The position numbers and the translations under genes were made by a program. DNA of 64,000 bases, taken from assembly GCF_022458985.1 (NCBI RefSeq), contig NC_061786.1, positions 20,156,974-20,220,973 of the forward strand. The letters are read 5' to 3'. The notes beneath the pieces were generated by a model. The model saw nothing but the letters and a program-made list of their open reading frames with translations, ran no database searches and was not told the origin of the DNA. Positions within the stretch are counted from its first letter, which is position 1. Every line of letters begins with the position of its first letter. Source of the DNA: Mugil cephalus. Its lineage: Eukaryota; Chordata; Actinopteri; Mugiliformes; Mugilidae. Of this stretch, positions 13,001 to 24,000 are shown one piece after another.

Positions 13001-13555
13001 TCGGAGCTGCAATTTTGGAAAAAAGAGACTCAGGAGTGGAGAAAAGAGCTGAATCGATCAACCATGAAGATAAAAGAAAGACTACCCGATAAATACCACT
13101 CAGAATCACCACAAAAACAGCAATCAGCTGGTATGCGGAAGTCAGGACTCAAACCAAAACCTGGTAGGGTTCAGCCCGCACCACATCCACCCAGCAAAGT
13201 ACAGCTCCCAGCCATCGCAGCTAAAGGTGAGCTCACACATCTGACCCCACAGTCTGGTGGTAAAAGACTGAAAGACAAAACAGACAAACCGGAATCTAAA
13301 CATGTACACCTGCCACCCATCACTGGTAAGGGTCCTCTGACTCCCCCCACCACAGGCCAAGATGGTACAGCTAAGCAGGGATCTAAACTAGGGTCAAGTA
13401 AAGTACAGCTCCCAGCCATTGCGGCTAAAGGTCAGCTCACGCGTGCGCCTCTGATCCCACCCATCCAAGGCCAGTCTAGCGGTGAAAGACTGAAAGACGG
13501 TGCAAACAAACCGGGATCTAAACGTGTACACCTGCCACCAATCCCTAAGGTCTAG
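10064..13555 (+). CDS. Intronless EF-hand plus WD40-repeat protein (WDR49/WDR64/EFCAB8 type)
   Basis: A single open frame of 1163 codons. EF-hand loop 1 is canonical (residues 37-48, DVDGSGGLDTDE) and loop 2 is a weaker DANCDYNVDLGE at 73-84. At least eight WD40 blade ends follow from about residue 160 to 860, for example SDGLLKIW, GGTDGSMRIW, SVDQNIRVW, WNGMVTVWD, DQDGNISQW, STGNVVIWD, STGRVCWW and LDCNVKLW. Next come a proline/serine tract (about 906-942), a short conserved-looking segment (DLQFSIKTPVKAIIDEVMFP) and a basic, proline-rich tail with two tandem repeats. This layout matches the EF-hand/WD40 family that includes WDR49, WDR64, EFCAB8 and the fly WDY protein, several of them ciliary or testis proteins. 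Every neighbour is heavily split, so an intronless gene this long points to retroposition. The intact frame suggests selection. The exact orthologue is not assigned. Confidence 0.88.
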   Translation: MDKHKMEEQVPENTDNEEIMFTSEDFPELVRIFKEADVDGSGGLDTDEFCEAMKELFPNAKAEDLLALHMKIDANCDYNVDLGELLDYVSNSKKAVETLDHKNQLFPRPFKVIPVDHYKSIVSLMYCPLKDEDVPNVKRKKNDPKNDTDDSSDQTRPYKTYQYISITSDGLLKIWGDDFKSSRTVSLQEKQEEAPPFSHQKKISVTDMVYIKELNRIAVSTSEREVLFCFYNQSPLEFGTQYSLIEEENFVNVLNYWSDGKKAIFSFGDAVGSFSFFISNDVNSGLFSPKAFEMISLRPYRSAYVSTLLKNQNNNFNSFRISLFIDECSQIKYFQCIESFAVCGRSSKVMALVCLSFHSKSSKPRISKKVFRSTGHHAFFSCAEYSPWSDFMLTGGTDGSMRIWLPFKNTSCALDLPGHKTPVTHLVYNTIENIFISLSVDQNIRVWTDGDWICRQSFFVECLSKAPITSLYYNTHNNELFVANSSMARCLGCGTDIFKDELTSHYKPVSSMLYHGIFKQIISVCWNGMVTVWDVFTGKAVMQFKITSDDCVGPIIMVFDQPQRKLITADQDGNISQWNFNNGINLGTISLTVPKRVTSILCREDRLYVAARHMSVLFDFDTDNCDHRFWKHRLLKDIACVDVHEPILVTASSTGNVVIWDIETTEVLFYLTTSENPRTCMALKGDQGHVTTKFAQRKQKKGKEACMKEEELSIGFHFICLKTREVTCNTATVLSTNDGYIFAWSTLIKGGLIGKFKAVDRDDAFITSMVTDMKEDNLVTGDSTGRVCWWNISDFGFKTRDDKGPFEKIQGWPVSLCPPPLLGSWEAHQSKLVSVACDPLCKNIITASLDCNVKLWTNSGTYVGLFGKDTWRQISAQSQAKEKTDQEKDKKPDTPPAIADGPSSVPQESPPPSPPPPPSPSPSTSPSPLPSPPPSPPLSPSLIDLQFSIKTPVKAIIDEVMFPQYAVLNVINEKSQNFASELQFWKKETQEWRKELNRSTMKIKERLPDKYHSESPQKQQSAGMRKSGLKPKPGRVQPAPHPPSKVQLPAIAAKGELTHLTPQSGGKRLKDKTDKPESKHVHLPPITGKGPLTPPTTGQDGTAKQGSKLGSSKVQLPAIAAKGQLTRAPLIPPIQGQSSGERLKDGANKPGSKRVHLPPIPKV
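13192..13552 (+). repeat. In-frame tandem repeat in C-terminal tail of EF-hand/WD40 protein
   Basis: The word AAAGTACAGCTCCCAGCCAT recurs at 13196 and 13400 (204 bases, 68 codons). The second marker TACACCTGCCACC recurs at 13305 and 13527 (222 bases, 74 codons). At protein level two units read SKVQLPAIAAKG...RLKD...KP.SK.VHLPPI. Both spacings are multiples of three, so the repeat keeps the frame. Confidence 0.9.
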
Positions 13556-14440
13556 TCCACCTACAGACACCAACATCCTAAAACCACGTAAAAGCCAGTA
13601 AGGCAAACCAAGTTGTTTGTGCATGTTTTCTCTGTGGGTTTTCCCCGAGTCCTTCGGTTTCTCCCCACATTTTGAAGACTTGCACATGCACTGTATCACA
13701 AAAAAAAAAAAAAAGTCTACTGTCTGTCTTATTTCACCCACCACCAAACTGTTTCTTGTTTATGTTAAAAGTTTCTTCCTTGGTGCTTCATGTCTTGCTT
13801 TACTTCCTGTGATTATGTGATTGGTTTCACCTTGTGTGCTCCTTCCTCTGTCGTCTCACTCCGTCTTTGTCCCTGTCCTTTGTCAATTGGTCCATTCATT
13901 TATCTCAAGGTTCTTTATATGTCTGCACATATGAAATTTGTTTCTCAGTGCCAGGAGCATAATATACACGAGGAATATAAAAACATAGACATACAGTGCA
14001 GAAGGTTAAACTGTTTTCTTTCTCAAGGAACACATTGACGAGACACAGTTGCATTGGTAACCATCATTCAAACTTGTTGTCGTTGGTTGTGTCCATGTTT
14101 CTTAAAAAAATACTTCATCACAAAACTGCAAAACTGTCCTCTTATTTAATACAATATTCACAGCCTGTACAATAGACATAGCTTGTTCCCTATAATTGTG
14201 TCAATGTTACACTTTTTGCTATTTATACGTCTGCTTAAATGTGTAATTTCTTATTTATGTACCTGTACTATATGCAGTCATAACATGGTTGCATCTAATC
14301 TCATCAAAAAAAAAACAAAACAAAAAAAAAGAGGGTAATGAATAATTGAATGCCAAGGATTTTATGTCAATGCACTGATAAAATATTACTATTACTTTAT
14401 TAAAAATACCATAAAGCTGTTTATCAGCCACTATTTATTA

Positions 14441-14915
14441 GTGAAGAAGTATACGAGGAGGAGAAAGAACAGATGCTCTTTCTATGAAGGACACCCTGTA
14501 GATGTTATTTTAGTTTTGACCTTTCTCGACCAAACTATGGGAAAATATTTGCAACTTGATTTCTATTTTCTACATTGTTCCTCTTGCTTTGAACACATAC
14601 TCTTTGGCTTCACTGACTATCCATCTGTGAAAAAGAAAGAAAGAAGAAATATCATTAATCTTATTATACATTTAGCCAAATGGCGTATCCATAAATGTCA
14701 ATACACTAATCAAAAAACACTCATCTCCACCTTAGAAAATGAGGTCAAGCAATATTTTAAAGGTATTAGACATTCCACTAATATGAAAGTCACTTTGGTG
14801 TATTTGTATATTTGTATATATTCTGTAATATTGTATCTGTGATGTGTGTGGCCCCCTGGCGGTTGTCATTGCACTGCACTGGTTTGTATTTCCTAATAAA
14901 GTTTATTTAAAAAAG
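14441..14915 (+). mobile_element. LINE (L1-like) ORF2 C-terminal relic with 3' end
   Basis: An open stretch of 133 codons (14441-14842) ends in a pattern typical of L1-type ORF2 C-termini (IINLIIHLAKWRIHKCQYTN, then ENEVKQYFKGIRHSTNMK). A polyadenylation signal AATAAA (14895-14900) and a short A run follow. It lies between the EF-hand/WD40 gene and ganc and is related to 8351-8525. Confidence 0.65.
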
Positions 14916-15063
14916 AAGAGGAGGAGGAAGCGGAAGACTCAGCAGCAGCAGAAACAGGAGGAGGAGTTTAACAACTTCAAACGTGAAAAAATAATGTAGT
15001 TGTTGTACAGACAAACCAAACCCGACTTTAGACCACAGGTGTTTCTGCTCGTGTCTGGTTGTA

Positions 15064-18000
15064 ATGGCGGAAGTGAGTCAAGCCGTTATCAGGTACAAAC
15101 ACCTGTTGACATTTCACATTTCACATTACACAGCCTGTCAGTGTAGTTACTATGATCAGTGTTCTTTATTACTACATTTATTATCCGTGGCGCTGTCTCG
15201 ATAACAAGCTTCTGCAGATTTATTTCCATCCAGTGTTGCATCATTATGGCGTTAAAATCATGACAAAATCTTACAGACACACAGGTTTTACTCGCGCCCA
15301 TTTATTCACAAAAAAACTCAGTGTGGTTTGCAACTATTTACACTTAACTATTTTTATTTCAAATAGTAAACGAATAGTAAACAAATGCATCATGCTTCAG
15401 AAACAAATACAGCTTGTTTTACACATATTACACACGCAAAGAATATTTTCTTTCAATTACAAAAAAAAGAAAAAAAAAGAAAAGAAACTTTTAAGTACAA
15501 ACTAACTAACCAGTTATTAGACAGCCAGGAAAAGAGTCCGTATCCCACCTCTTGTATTTCTGTTTACTTTCTGTTTGCTTGTGTCTCAGCGTTGTCCCTG
15601 ATGATGAAGGCAAAGAGAAGTTCAAGAAGAGCCACCACGTGGCTTTTTACAGGTATGTGGTGCATTTAGAGAATTCATGAACACAGATATGAACCACTCA
15701 CCTAGACCAGACCAGACACACACACAAAAAGAAACTCAGAAAACATGCATAGAAGATTGAGCTGCATGTCGTTTCGTTTTAAATGCACATTAATTAAACC
15801 AGCGCTGGCGTTTCTTGTCCCTTTTGAGGCGACAGATTCAGGGGCCAAACTTGCAGCACCGGGCCCTTTTGGAAACGCTGGTGCTCACGGAGAAGGGGGC
15901 ACGTTTGGAGCTGTTGGAAACAGCCACACAGGTCAGTGTGTTTGTATTGACAATATTTGTGAGGTCTGTTGCATGTTCTACTACAATGACAATAAAGGCT
16001 CATTGTATTTTATTATTGTATTTTAAGAAAAACCTTTGTTGCCATCACATTTCACACTAACAATATTTTATTATTATTTTTATTATTTGAGATATTAATA
16101 ACTGAGTTACTTTTGGAGTTTGACACGAATATGTTTAGACAGAGATTTAAAATGATGTGTTTTAGTCTCTTATCATTCCAGCCTTTTTGCAAAAACACAC
16201 TGAATGCTGTTCATGAAGATTTTGGAGCTCATTAATGGTCATAGTCGCTTTTTAAAGCCAAGACTCTGAAGTTTCTGTCACGAAAGTCAGAATTGCTCTA
16301 AGTGGTTTTGTTCTTGAGTAATCAAAGTTGGCGCACAGTTAAAAAATAAGAACAAGTTGTTGGGTTCACCTGAATTTTTTGGTTTTTGAAAAAAACGTGT
16401 TGGTTGAACCCTACTTTAATTAATGAAATCAGAAGGAAATGACATATTGCATCATGCAGCATTTAGTCAAACAAGACTCCTGTACAAAGCTCTGTTAAAG
16501 AATTAAAAACAGTCTCACAAAGTATGTAATGATAAAGTAGAATTTCACCATAAATGAATAACACATTTATCCATAAAACATTAATAAAAATCCACCAGCA
16601 CGTCACCAGTATAATTATCTAATTCATTTTTAATATCTGTTCACAGGCCAGGCTGCTTCTTTCTTTGTCACCTTTCAAATGTGACACTGTGAGGATATTA
16701 ATAGATGAACTCCAGCCCATTAAAGCACGATACCGAGTTCCAGATGTGATGACCGAGGAGCCGCCATGTGAACAGTAAGAGCAGTCTTTTGTCTCTCTTT
16801 GGACAAATACAACAGATTAACTTCAGTTTTTTTATTCAGCTTCTTGGAAACAATCTCGATTTGCTGCGGTTTTACCTCCTTTCCTCCTTTTTCCTCTGGC
16901 AGGTTGAGAGTGGAGACGCAGACTAAGGACTCTGTCACCCTCTCTTGGTCTTCGGGACGTCACCGGGTACATGTGTGCCGTTTCCCTTTCCGTCTGGAGA
17001 TCCTGTGTGAGAACGAAGTGATGCTCACATTCAACTCTAAAAGCAAACTGTGGTTTGAAAGGCTGGAAGATCCACCTACCAGGTACTGGTAAAATCACCG
17101 GATGAGATTTACCTTTATCGACCTTCCCTTAGAAATACAAGGTGATACGGAAAAAACAAACAAACAAAAAGAGAAAATACAGCAATCTACGCGGATAGTA
17201 ATTAATTAAATACTTTTCTGTTTGTGTTTTTCTCATGGACGCTCCTCACGGTAGCGAGGTAAGACTAAATATTATGATGTAATAGTGCTGTTACCTTGAA
17301 CCTTGGTCCAGTGTGTAATTACCTGTTTATTCTTTGTCGCCTTTGTTTCAGCTTCCAGGCGACCACACGTTGTGGAAGGAGACATTCAGACAGTTTGTGG
17401 ATGTCAAAGCTAACGGTGTGTACCTGAAACCATCCCTGAAAACAAATAATTTGACGTATTTTAGTGTTTTAGTTTGACCCATCCACTAATATCGAGGGGG
17501 TGGAGCTTATGACCTATACTGCAGCCAGACACCAGGGGGAGCTCTACTCGCTTTGGCTTCACTTTAGAGGATCTGTCCCGCCGTCCATCTTTATTTACAG
17601 CCTCAGGTTTCAACATAAACTGAACATTAACGACCATGAAGCTAAAATTTAACTGTTTAATTAAATTGCGTCCGTTTTAACTAGTGTATCTAATTAACTG
17701 CTCATCCAGCGTCTATTTAAATCTGTTCAGGTCCCAGCAGCATCGGAGCAGACCTCTGCCTTCATGGATTCAGCCATGTTTACGGTCTACCAGAACACTC
17801 TGACAACCTGCAGCTCAGAGACACGAGGTCCACGCTTGTATTTCACGTCGTCACTAGCAACCGTGTCCTTTGCCTTCAGCTTTCAGGGTTTGATCTGTAA
17901 CTTCGTCTAAACATTTCTCTCCGTCTCAGGGGTGGGGAACCGTACCGGCTTTACAACCTGGATGTTTTCGCCTACGACTTGCACAGTCGCCTCGGCCTGT

Positions 18001-21000
18001 ACGGATCCGTGCCGCTGGTGGTGGCCCACAAGCCGGACAGGACTCTGGGAGTGTTCTGGCTGAACGCATCAGAGACTTTTGTAAACGTAGAGTACTCCAC
18101 CACCGACCATCAGGTAACATCTGGTTCCAGTGATTGTCTCATGCCGTGTCTGAAACACCAGTTTAATATTTCTGTTTCATTTGTTTGATTGTGTTCTACT
18201 TTCAGGACGTGTTTTGAATATTTTTTATGCAGAAATGTAGAAAATCTGAGGGTTTTGTTTTTATTTATTTGCCAAGGGTACCTGTAAATGTTTAAACTCT
18301 TAGTATTTCATATATTTCACTTAGTTTTTCCAAAAAAAAAGAGAATTTAGGGACAGTGATAGTGCAGGTTATTTAAAAACTGTAAGACATTGTAAGGCCC
18401 CGATGAAGACCTGTGTGCTTTTAACCATTTTTTTGCTTAAATAAAGGCTTTTTTTATACTTTTTCTACCACAGAGAGCCTTTGCAATCTTTCCTTTTTGA
18501 TCCCTCACTTCACACATCTCAAATATAGCACCTGTGTAAAGAACTACTTTGAACTATCCCGAGCTCCCTAAGCTCTTTGTGTTTTGTTGTAAGACATTTT
18601 ATAAGGTAGACAAACTTTAGAAAATGATTTCCATCTTCACTCAGGACGACCAGACCCCCCCGGTTAAAAAGAGGAGGGTGCAGCCTCAGACCGACGTCCG
18701 CTGGCTGTCGGAGAGCGGTGTGATCGACTGCATGGTTCTTCTGGGGCCCAGTCCACGGCAGCTCTTCAGCCAGTACGCTCAGCTGACAGGTTGGCTGTGC
18801 AGCACTAAATTTATTCTACACACACATATATATATAAAAAATAAACTTAAATGTGTATATTGTTTGTGTGTCAGGATACCAGGCCCTGCCCCCTCTCTTT
18901 GCCCTCGGGTACCACCAGTGTCGCTGGAACTACGACGACGAGGCCGACGTGAAGGCCGTGGACGCCGGGTTCGACCTCCACCGCATCCCTTACGACGTCA
19001 TCTGGCTGGACATTGAGCACACGGACGGGAAGCGCTACTTCACCTGGGACCCCGTTCTGTTTCCCGAGCCGGCAAACCTGCAGCGCCACCTAGAGAAGAA
19101 GAAGAGGAAGGTTGGGGTCAGCCTGAGAAATGTGCAGCGTTTAGAGCTTTTTCGTGTGTTTTTTCATGTTTTCCTCGTGCGTTTCAGCTGGTCGTCATAA
19201 GTGATCCTCACATTAAGGCCGATCCTGAGTGGTCCCTCTATCGTGAGGCCAGAGACGGAGGACACTTTGTTAAAGACAGAGAAGGACAGATCTACCGGGG
19301 CTCATGCTGGCCTGGTAATGTTTGTTTACACATGGAGACCTCACCTTATATTTGCCATCATGGTTGTGTTGTTTATTTCTAACTAGGGTTCATGTTCTTT
19401 CTCAGGTGAGTCCTCTTACCTTGACTTCAGCAACCCAGCGACTCGAGCGTGGTACTCCAGATGCTTCATGTTGGATAAATACAAGGTGAGGTTGTTGGGA
19501 AGTTTATTTTTGAGGTCGCAAAAAAAACAAAAGACTTGTGCAGTAGTCATGGATTTCCTTTATTCATACCCCTCCCACCACAAAAGCTCAGCTGCCCACA
19601 AATGACGCCAGTGTTCGTGGTTGGGAATTGAGCATTTTGAGCTTTGAAGTTGATGTTGGACGCAGGGAAAATGGGCAAGTGGAAGGATTTGAGCTGGGGT
19701 TGGGTGTTGCTGGTCTGCAGTGGTCAGTAGCAGCTGTTAAAATGGTCCAGTGACAGGTTCATGGACAGACAGGGACCTTAGAAGCCTGGACTGTGGTGGT
19801 TGGATCAAACAGATGAGCTACTGTAACAGTAAAGCTGACTCTGATAGAAAGGAGACAGGAGGTCCATGCTGCCTCCTGTCCACTGATGAAAGCTCCAACA
19901 ACAGGACCAAGGAGACATGGACGAAGGAAGCTAATGAATCACGATTTCTTGGACATGTGGATGGCTGGATTTTGCATCACTTCACTGGGGAACAATCGGT
20001 CAATCTTCTAGTGGAAGACCTCACTTCCTGAAGCTAGTTGCAGACCATCAGCACCCTTTCATGGAAACTGTGTGGAATTCTCCCTGTTACAAAGCAAAAA
20101 TGGTTCAGTTAAGAGTTCAAGGTGTTGACTTGTCTTCCAAATTCCCCAGGTCGCTGACCCCAGTCCAGCATTTCTTATTTTAATAGAGCCTCCACCTCTC
20201 AACCTGCAGGAACTTAAAGGATCAGGTGGTCATAATGCTATGGCAGATTGCTGTATTTTCTTCAGCGATTTGTTTCTGCAGACAGATGTAAAAGCATTCA
20301 GATGTTCTCTCTGTAGTTTTTGCTGTTTTTTCTTGTTGTTACAGTGTTTCTGTCTTGACTCAGGGGTCGACGTCGTCCCTGTTTGTGTGGAACGACATGA
20401 ACGAACCGTCCGTATTCGACGGACCGGAGCAGACGATGCCGAAGGACGCAGTGCATTATGGGGGATGGGAACACCGGGATTTACACAACCTGTACGGCTT
20501 TCACCAGGTGAGCCGGTCACCTTTATACATCACCATATATGCAATTTCCATGCAGAGAAATTTGATTTTGAAGACGGATTTTGAGGAAATTAACGAACCT
20601 CAGCTAATGTTAAAGTGCATTAAGTGAATTCCTGCTTCACATTTAAATGAAATGTTTGTTCTCACAGCACATGGCCACAGTGGAGGGTCTGATAACTCGA
20701 TCAGGTGGCTCACAGAGACCTTTTGTGCTGTCACGCTCTTTCTTTGCTGGATCGCAGAGACTTGGTGAGCTACTCGAACTGTTCACACCATCTCTGTATA
20801 TTTCACTGTCCGTCGTCACTGACTGTGTTTGGGATGCAGGAGCCATATGGACGGGTGACAACGTCGCCACCTGGGATTATCTGAAGATGTCGATCCCAAT
20901 GCTTTTGTCTCTTAGCTTGGCAGGCATAGCGTTCTGTGGAGGTGAGCACATCGCTGAACGTTTAGAGAAGAGTTTTAAGTTAGCTCAGGTTCTGTAGTTT

Positions 21001-24000
21001 ATATTTAATGGATTTAAAACGTCTCTATACGGTCTCTATGTTAAAACATTTATATGATGAAGAACAAAAATATATTTATTTTAAGAATTACAGCCTTTCC
21101 AATGACACTGACAACTAATATGAGACATTTCAGAATAAAATTATAAAATTTAAAAGAAGGTTATTTATTCATTTATTTTATTCCCAGTGTGCAAACCTAC
21201 TACCTCTTTAATCTTTCTGGTTTTCAGCTGACGTCGGTGGGTTCGTCCAGGACCCGGAGCCCGAGTTGTTGGTGCGCTGGTACCAGGCGGGCGCCCTGCA
21301 GCCGTTTTTCCGAGGCCACTCGGCGAAGGAGACGAGGCGCCGGGAGCCCTGGCTTTTTGGAGAAGAGGTCACGGCTGCGATCCGCACCGTGATCCAACAA
21401 AGGTATCGGCCCGGTTGGAGAGTTTTCCTCCGGCCCGCTTCAAAGACAAAAAAAAAAGTTTGTGTGGTTACGTCACACTGTAAAGTAAGTCAGTGTTATC
21501 TGTCGTGCACTCAGGTACTGCTTGCTGCCGTATTGGTACACCCTGTTTCACCAGGCTCACACCTCTGGATGTCCTCCACTCAGGTTGGTGTTGCTGCTAT
21601 CTGCTGTTCAGTGGTTGAATTTCAACTACAGAGGTGGAGAAATATCTAGTCATTTATCAGTTCATAGATAGATAGATAGATATCCAATAGATACTAGATA
21701 GGTATCAGACAGATACTAAATAGATACTAGATGGATACTTGATAGATATCAGACAGATACTAGATAGATACTAGATGGATACTAGATAGATATGAGATAG
21801 ATACTAGATAGATATCGGATAGATACTAGATAGATATCAGACAGATGCTAGATAGATATCCAATAGATACTAGATAGATATAAGATAGATACTAGATAGA
21901 TATCAGATAGATACTAGATAGATATCGGATAGATACTAGATGGATATCAGATGGATCCTAGATAGATATCAGTTAGATACTAAATAGATATAGGATAGAT
22001 ACCAGATAGATACTGATAGATATCAGATAGATACTGATAGATACTGGATAGATACCAGATACTGGATAGATACTAATTTTATTCTCGTGTTATTCTACAG
22101 ACCTCTGTGGGTGGAGTTCCCTGCAGAGCAGAGCACCTTCTCTGTGGACAACCAGTACATGATCGGTGACTTTTTATTTTTGCACATTTACTCTGAAAAT
22201 CCTGAGATAACTGAACTGATCTGGGTCTAACTCTATTATTTTGGCGGGGCAGGAGGAGCCTTGTTGGCCTGTCCTGTAACTGAACCAGGTGTTAAAGAAA
22301 TCAAAGTCCTACTCCCTGGATGTGAAGAGGTCAGGTTTAGTGTTTATACGTAGAGAATCATCAGCGTTTACATCAGCTGTGACGTTAAAGCTGGTTTCTG
22401 CTCTAGGTTTGGTATGACATCCATTCTTCAAAGGCCCACAGAGGAGGGGGGGCTCTGAGTCTTCCCGTCACCCTGGACACAGTCAGTGTTAACCTCATGT
22501 CGCCTCAGCCTCAGATTATATTATATGAAGGAGACGTAGCTTTGATGCTGTTGGTGTTTCCTCTGCACAGGTTCCTGTGTTCCAGCGCGGCGGCTCAGTG
22601 CTGTGCAGATCAGAAGGAAGTGGTTCTTGTACAGCTGACGTCCAGCAGCTCCCCCTCTCCGTCACCGTGGCTTTAAGCTCCCAGGTAACCTCCGGAGGAT
22701 ATTAAGAAGCCGGCTTTATATTTAAATACCGATAAATGTAAAAGCCGAAAACACTAGGGTCATGATTTCACCATCAAAATCTGCCTGAATTATTAGAAAT
22801 TTAACGCTTTAATAAATTAAAAACTGTGTATTTTAATTAGGGACAAAGTCATCATGGTAAATACTCTGATGTATATTTGTATATTATTTATCTGAAAGTG
22901 ACAATGCATGTTAATGAACAAACATAGAGTAAAAAAAGATGCTAATATCCAACAGGCAACATAACAGATATAATAAACAAGCAAGCTTCTTACAAATTGG
23001 TATAAATATATATACACTACAATGTTTTAGTACCAGGATCCTCTGGTCAGGGCTTCATCCTACAGCAATAATGACCCAAAACTTTAGTCAAAGCTATTTA
23101 TCAGGATAAAAACAAGATGGAAAGCTTTGAAGAGTGAAAGCAAAGCTCCCTACAAGTGACACAATAAAAAAAAAAAGAAAAATGTTCTAAAACGTTTTGA
23201 CCCCTAATATATATATTCATATCTGTAAATTTGTGTTCAGACATGTTGACGTGTCTATGTTTTAATCAGTGAATCGTTCCTGCCTCGTCTCTCGTTTCTC
23301 TTCAGGCCGTAGCTGAAGGCGAGTTGTACCTGGACGACGGTCACTCCTTCAGATACAGAGACGGACAGATGTTCTGTCTGCGCAGGTTCAGCATGAGGTC
23401 AGGTCGTCTGCTCTGCCGGTGAGTCACAGTCAAAGAAGAGGGCTCCAGGTTTAACATAAGATAACATAAGACAAGACAAGTCAAGAAGAAACAGTGACTA
23501 GAAAAGAAATTAAACAGGACACAAACACAGAGCAGGCAGGCAATAAAGGTACAGCTCGTCGTGCAGAGGGTGTGAGGGATTATACAATGTTGCACAGATT
23601 TTTCAGTCCCACTGCAGCAAAGATTAGCGCGATTAGACTTTTAGAAGGTCTTCAAGAGTCGACTGTAGAAGATCAAACATCCTCAGTCTCCTCTTCTGTT
23701 CCTTTTTACAGTATTCCTCCACATGCTGGCTCTCGATGTTAAATAAATAGTTTGAATCCATTAAAACTCACACGTGACGGTTTGACGCCTGCTGTTTTCT
23801 TTCAGTTCTGCTAACGAAGAAGGAACATTTGACTGTGGGACCATCATACAGTCGGTCACCATCCTGGGGCTGAAGAGCAAACCGTCCACTGTGGTTGTCC
23901 ACGTGTCAGGTGAGGAGGACACAGCAAAAGTTTGGCTACAAGTTTACAGATGCTAACTAACAAACTAATAACCACCTTATATACACAGGAATAATGTAAT

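Larger units (their letters stand above)
9999..14338 (+). mobile_element. Putative retrocopy unit: TSD, intronless mRNA copy, A-tract, TSD
   Basis: The 9-base word AGAGGGTAA occurs at 9999-10007, 56 bases before the ATG. It occurs again at 14330-14338, directly after an A-rich tract (14307-14330: ten A, C, four A, C, nine A). Between them lies one uninterrupted 1163-codon gene plus about 750 bases of 3' sequence. Target repeat, cDNA and poly(A) in this order are the signature of LINE-driven retroposition. Weak points: no AATAAA lies just before the A tract, and donor-like GTAAGT/GTGAGT words sit in the 5' leader. Confidence 0.6.

Noticed and set aside
15064-15072. GTGAGT donor directly after ATGGCGGAA in ganc exon 1
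   Set aside because: A strong-looking donor, but it leaves phase 0 while exon 2 needs two carried bases; the GTACAA donor at 15093 fits.
21664-22073. Possible CRISPR-like array of short repeats
   Set aside because: Units are variable GATA-type microsatellite words with no unique spacers, in a vertebrate intron.
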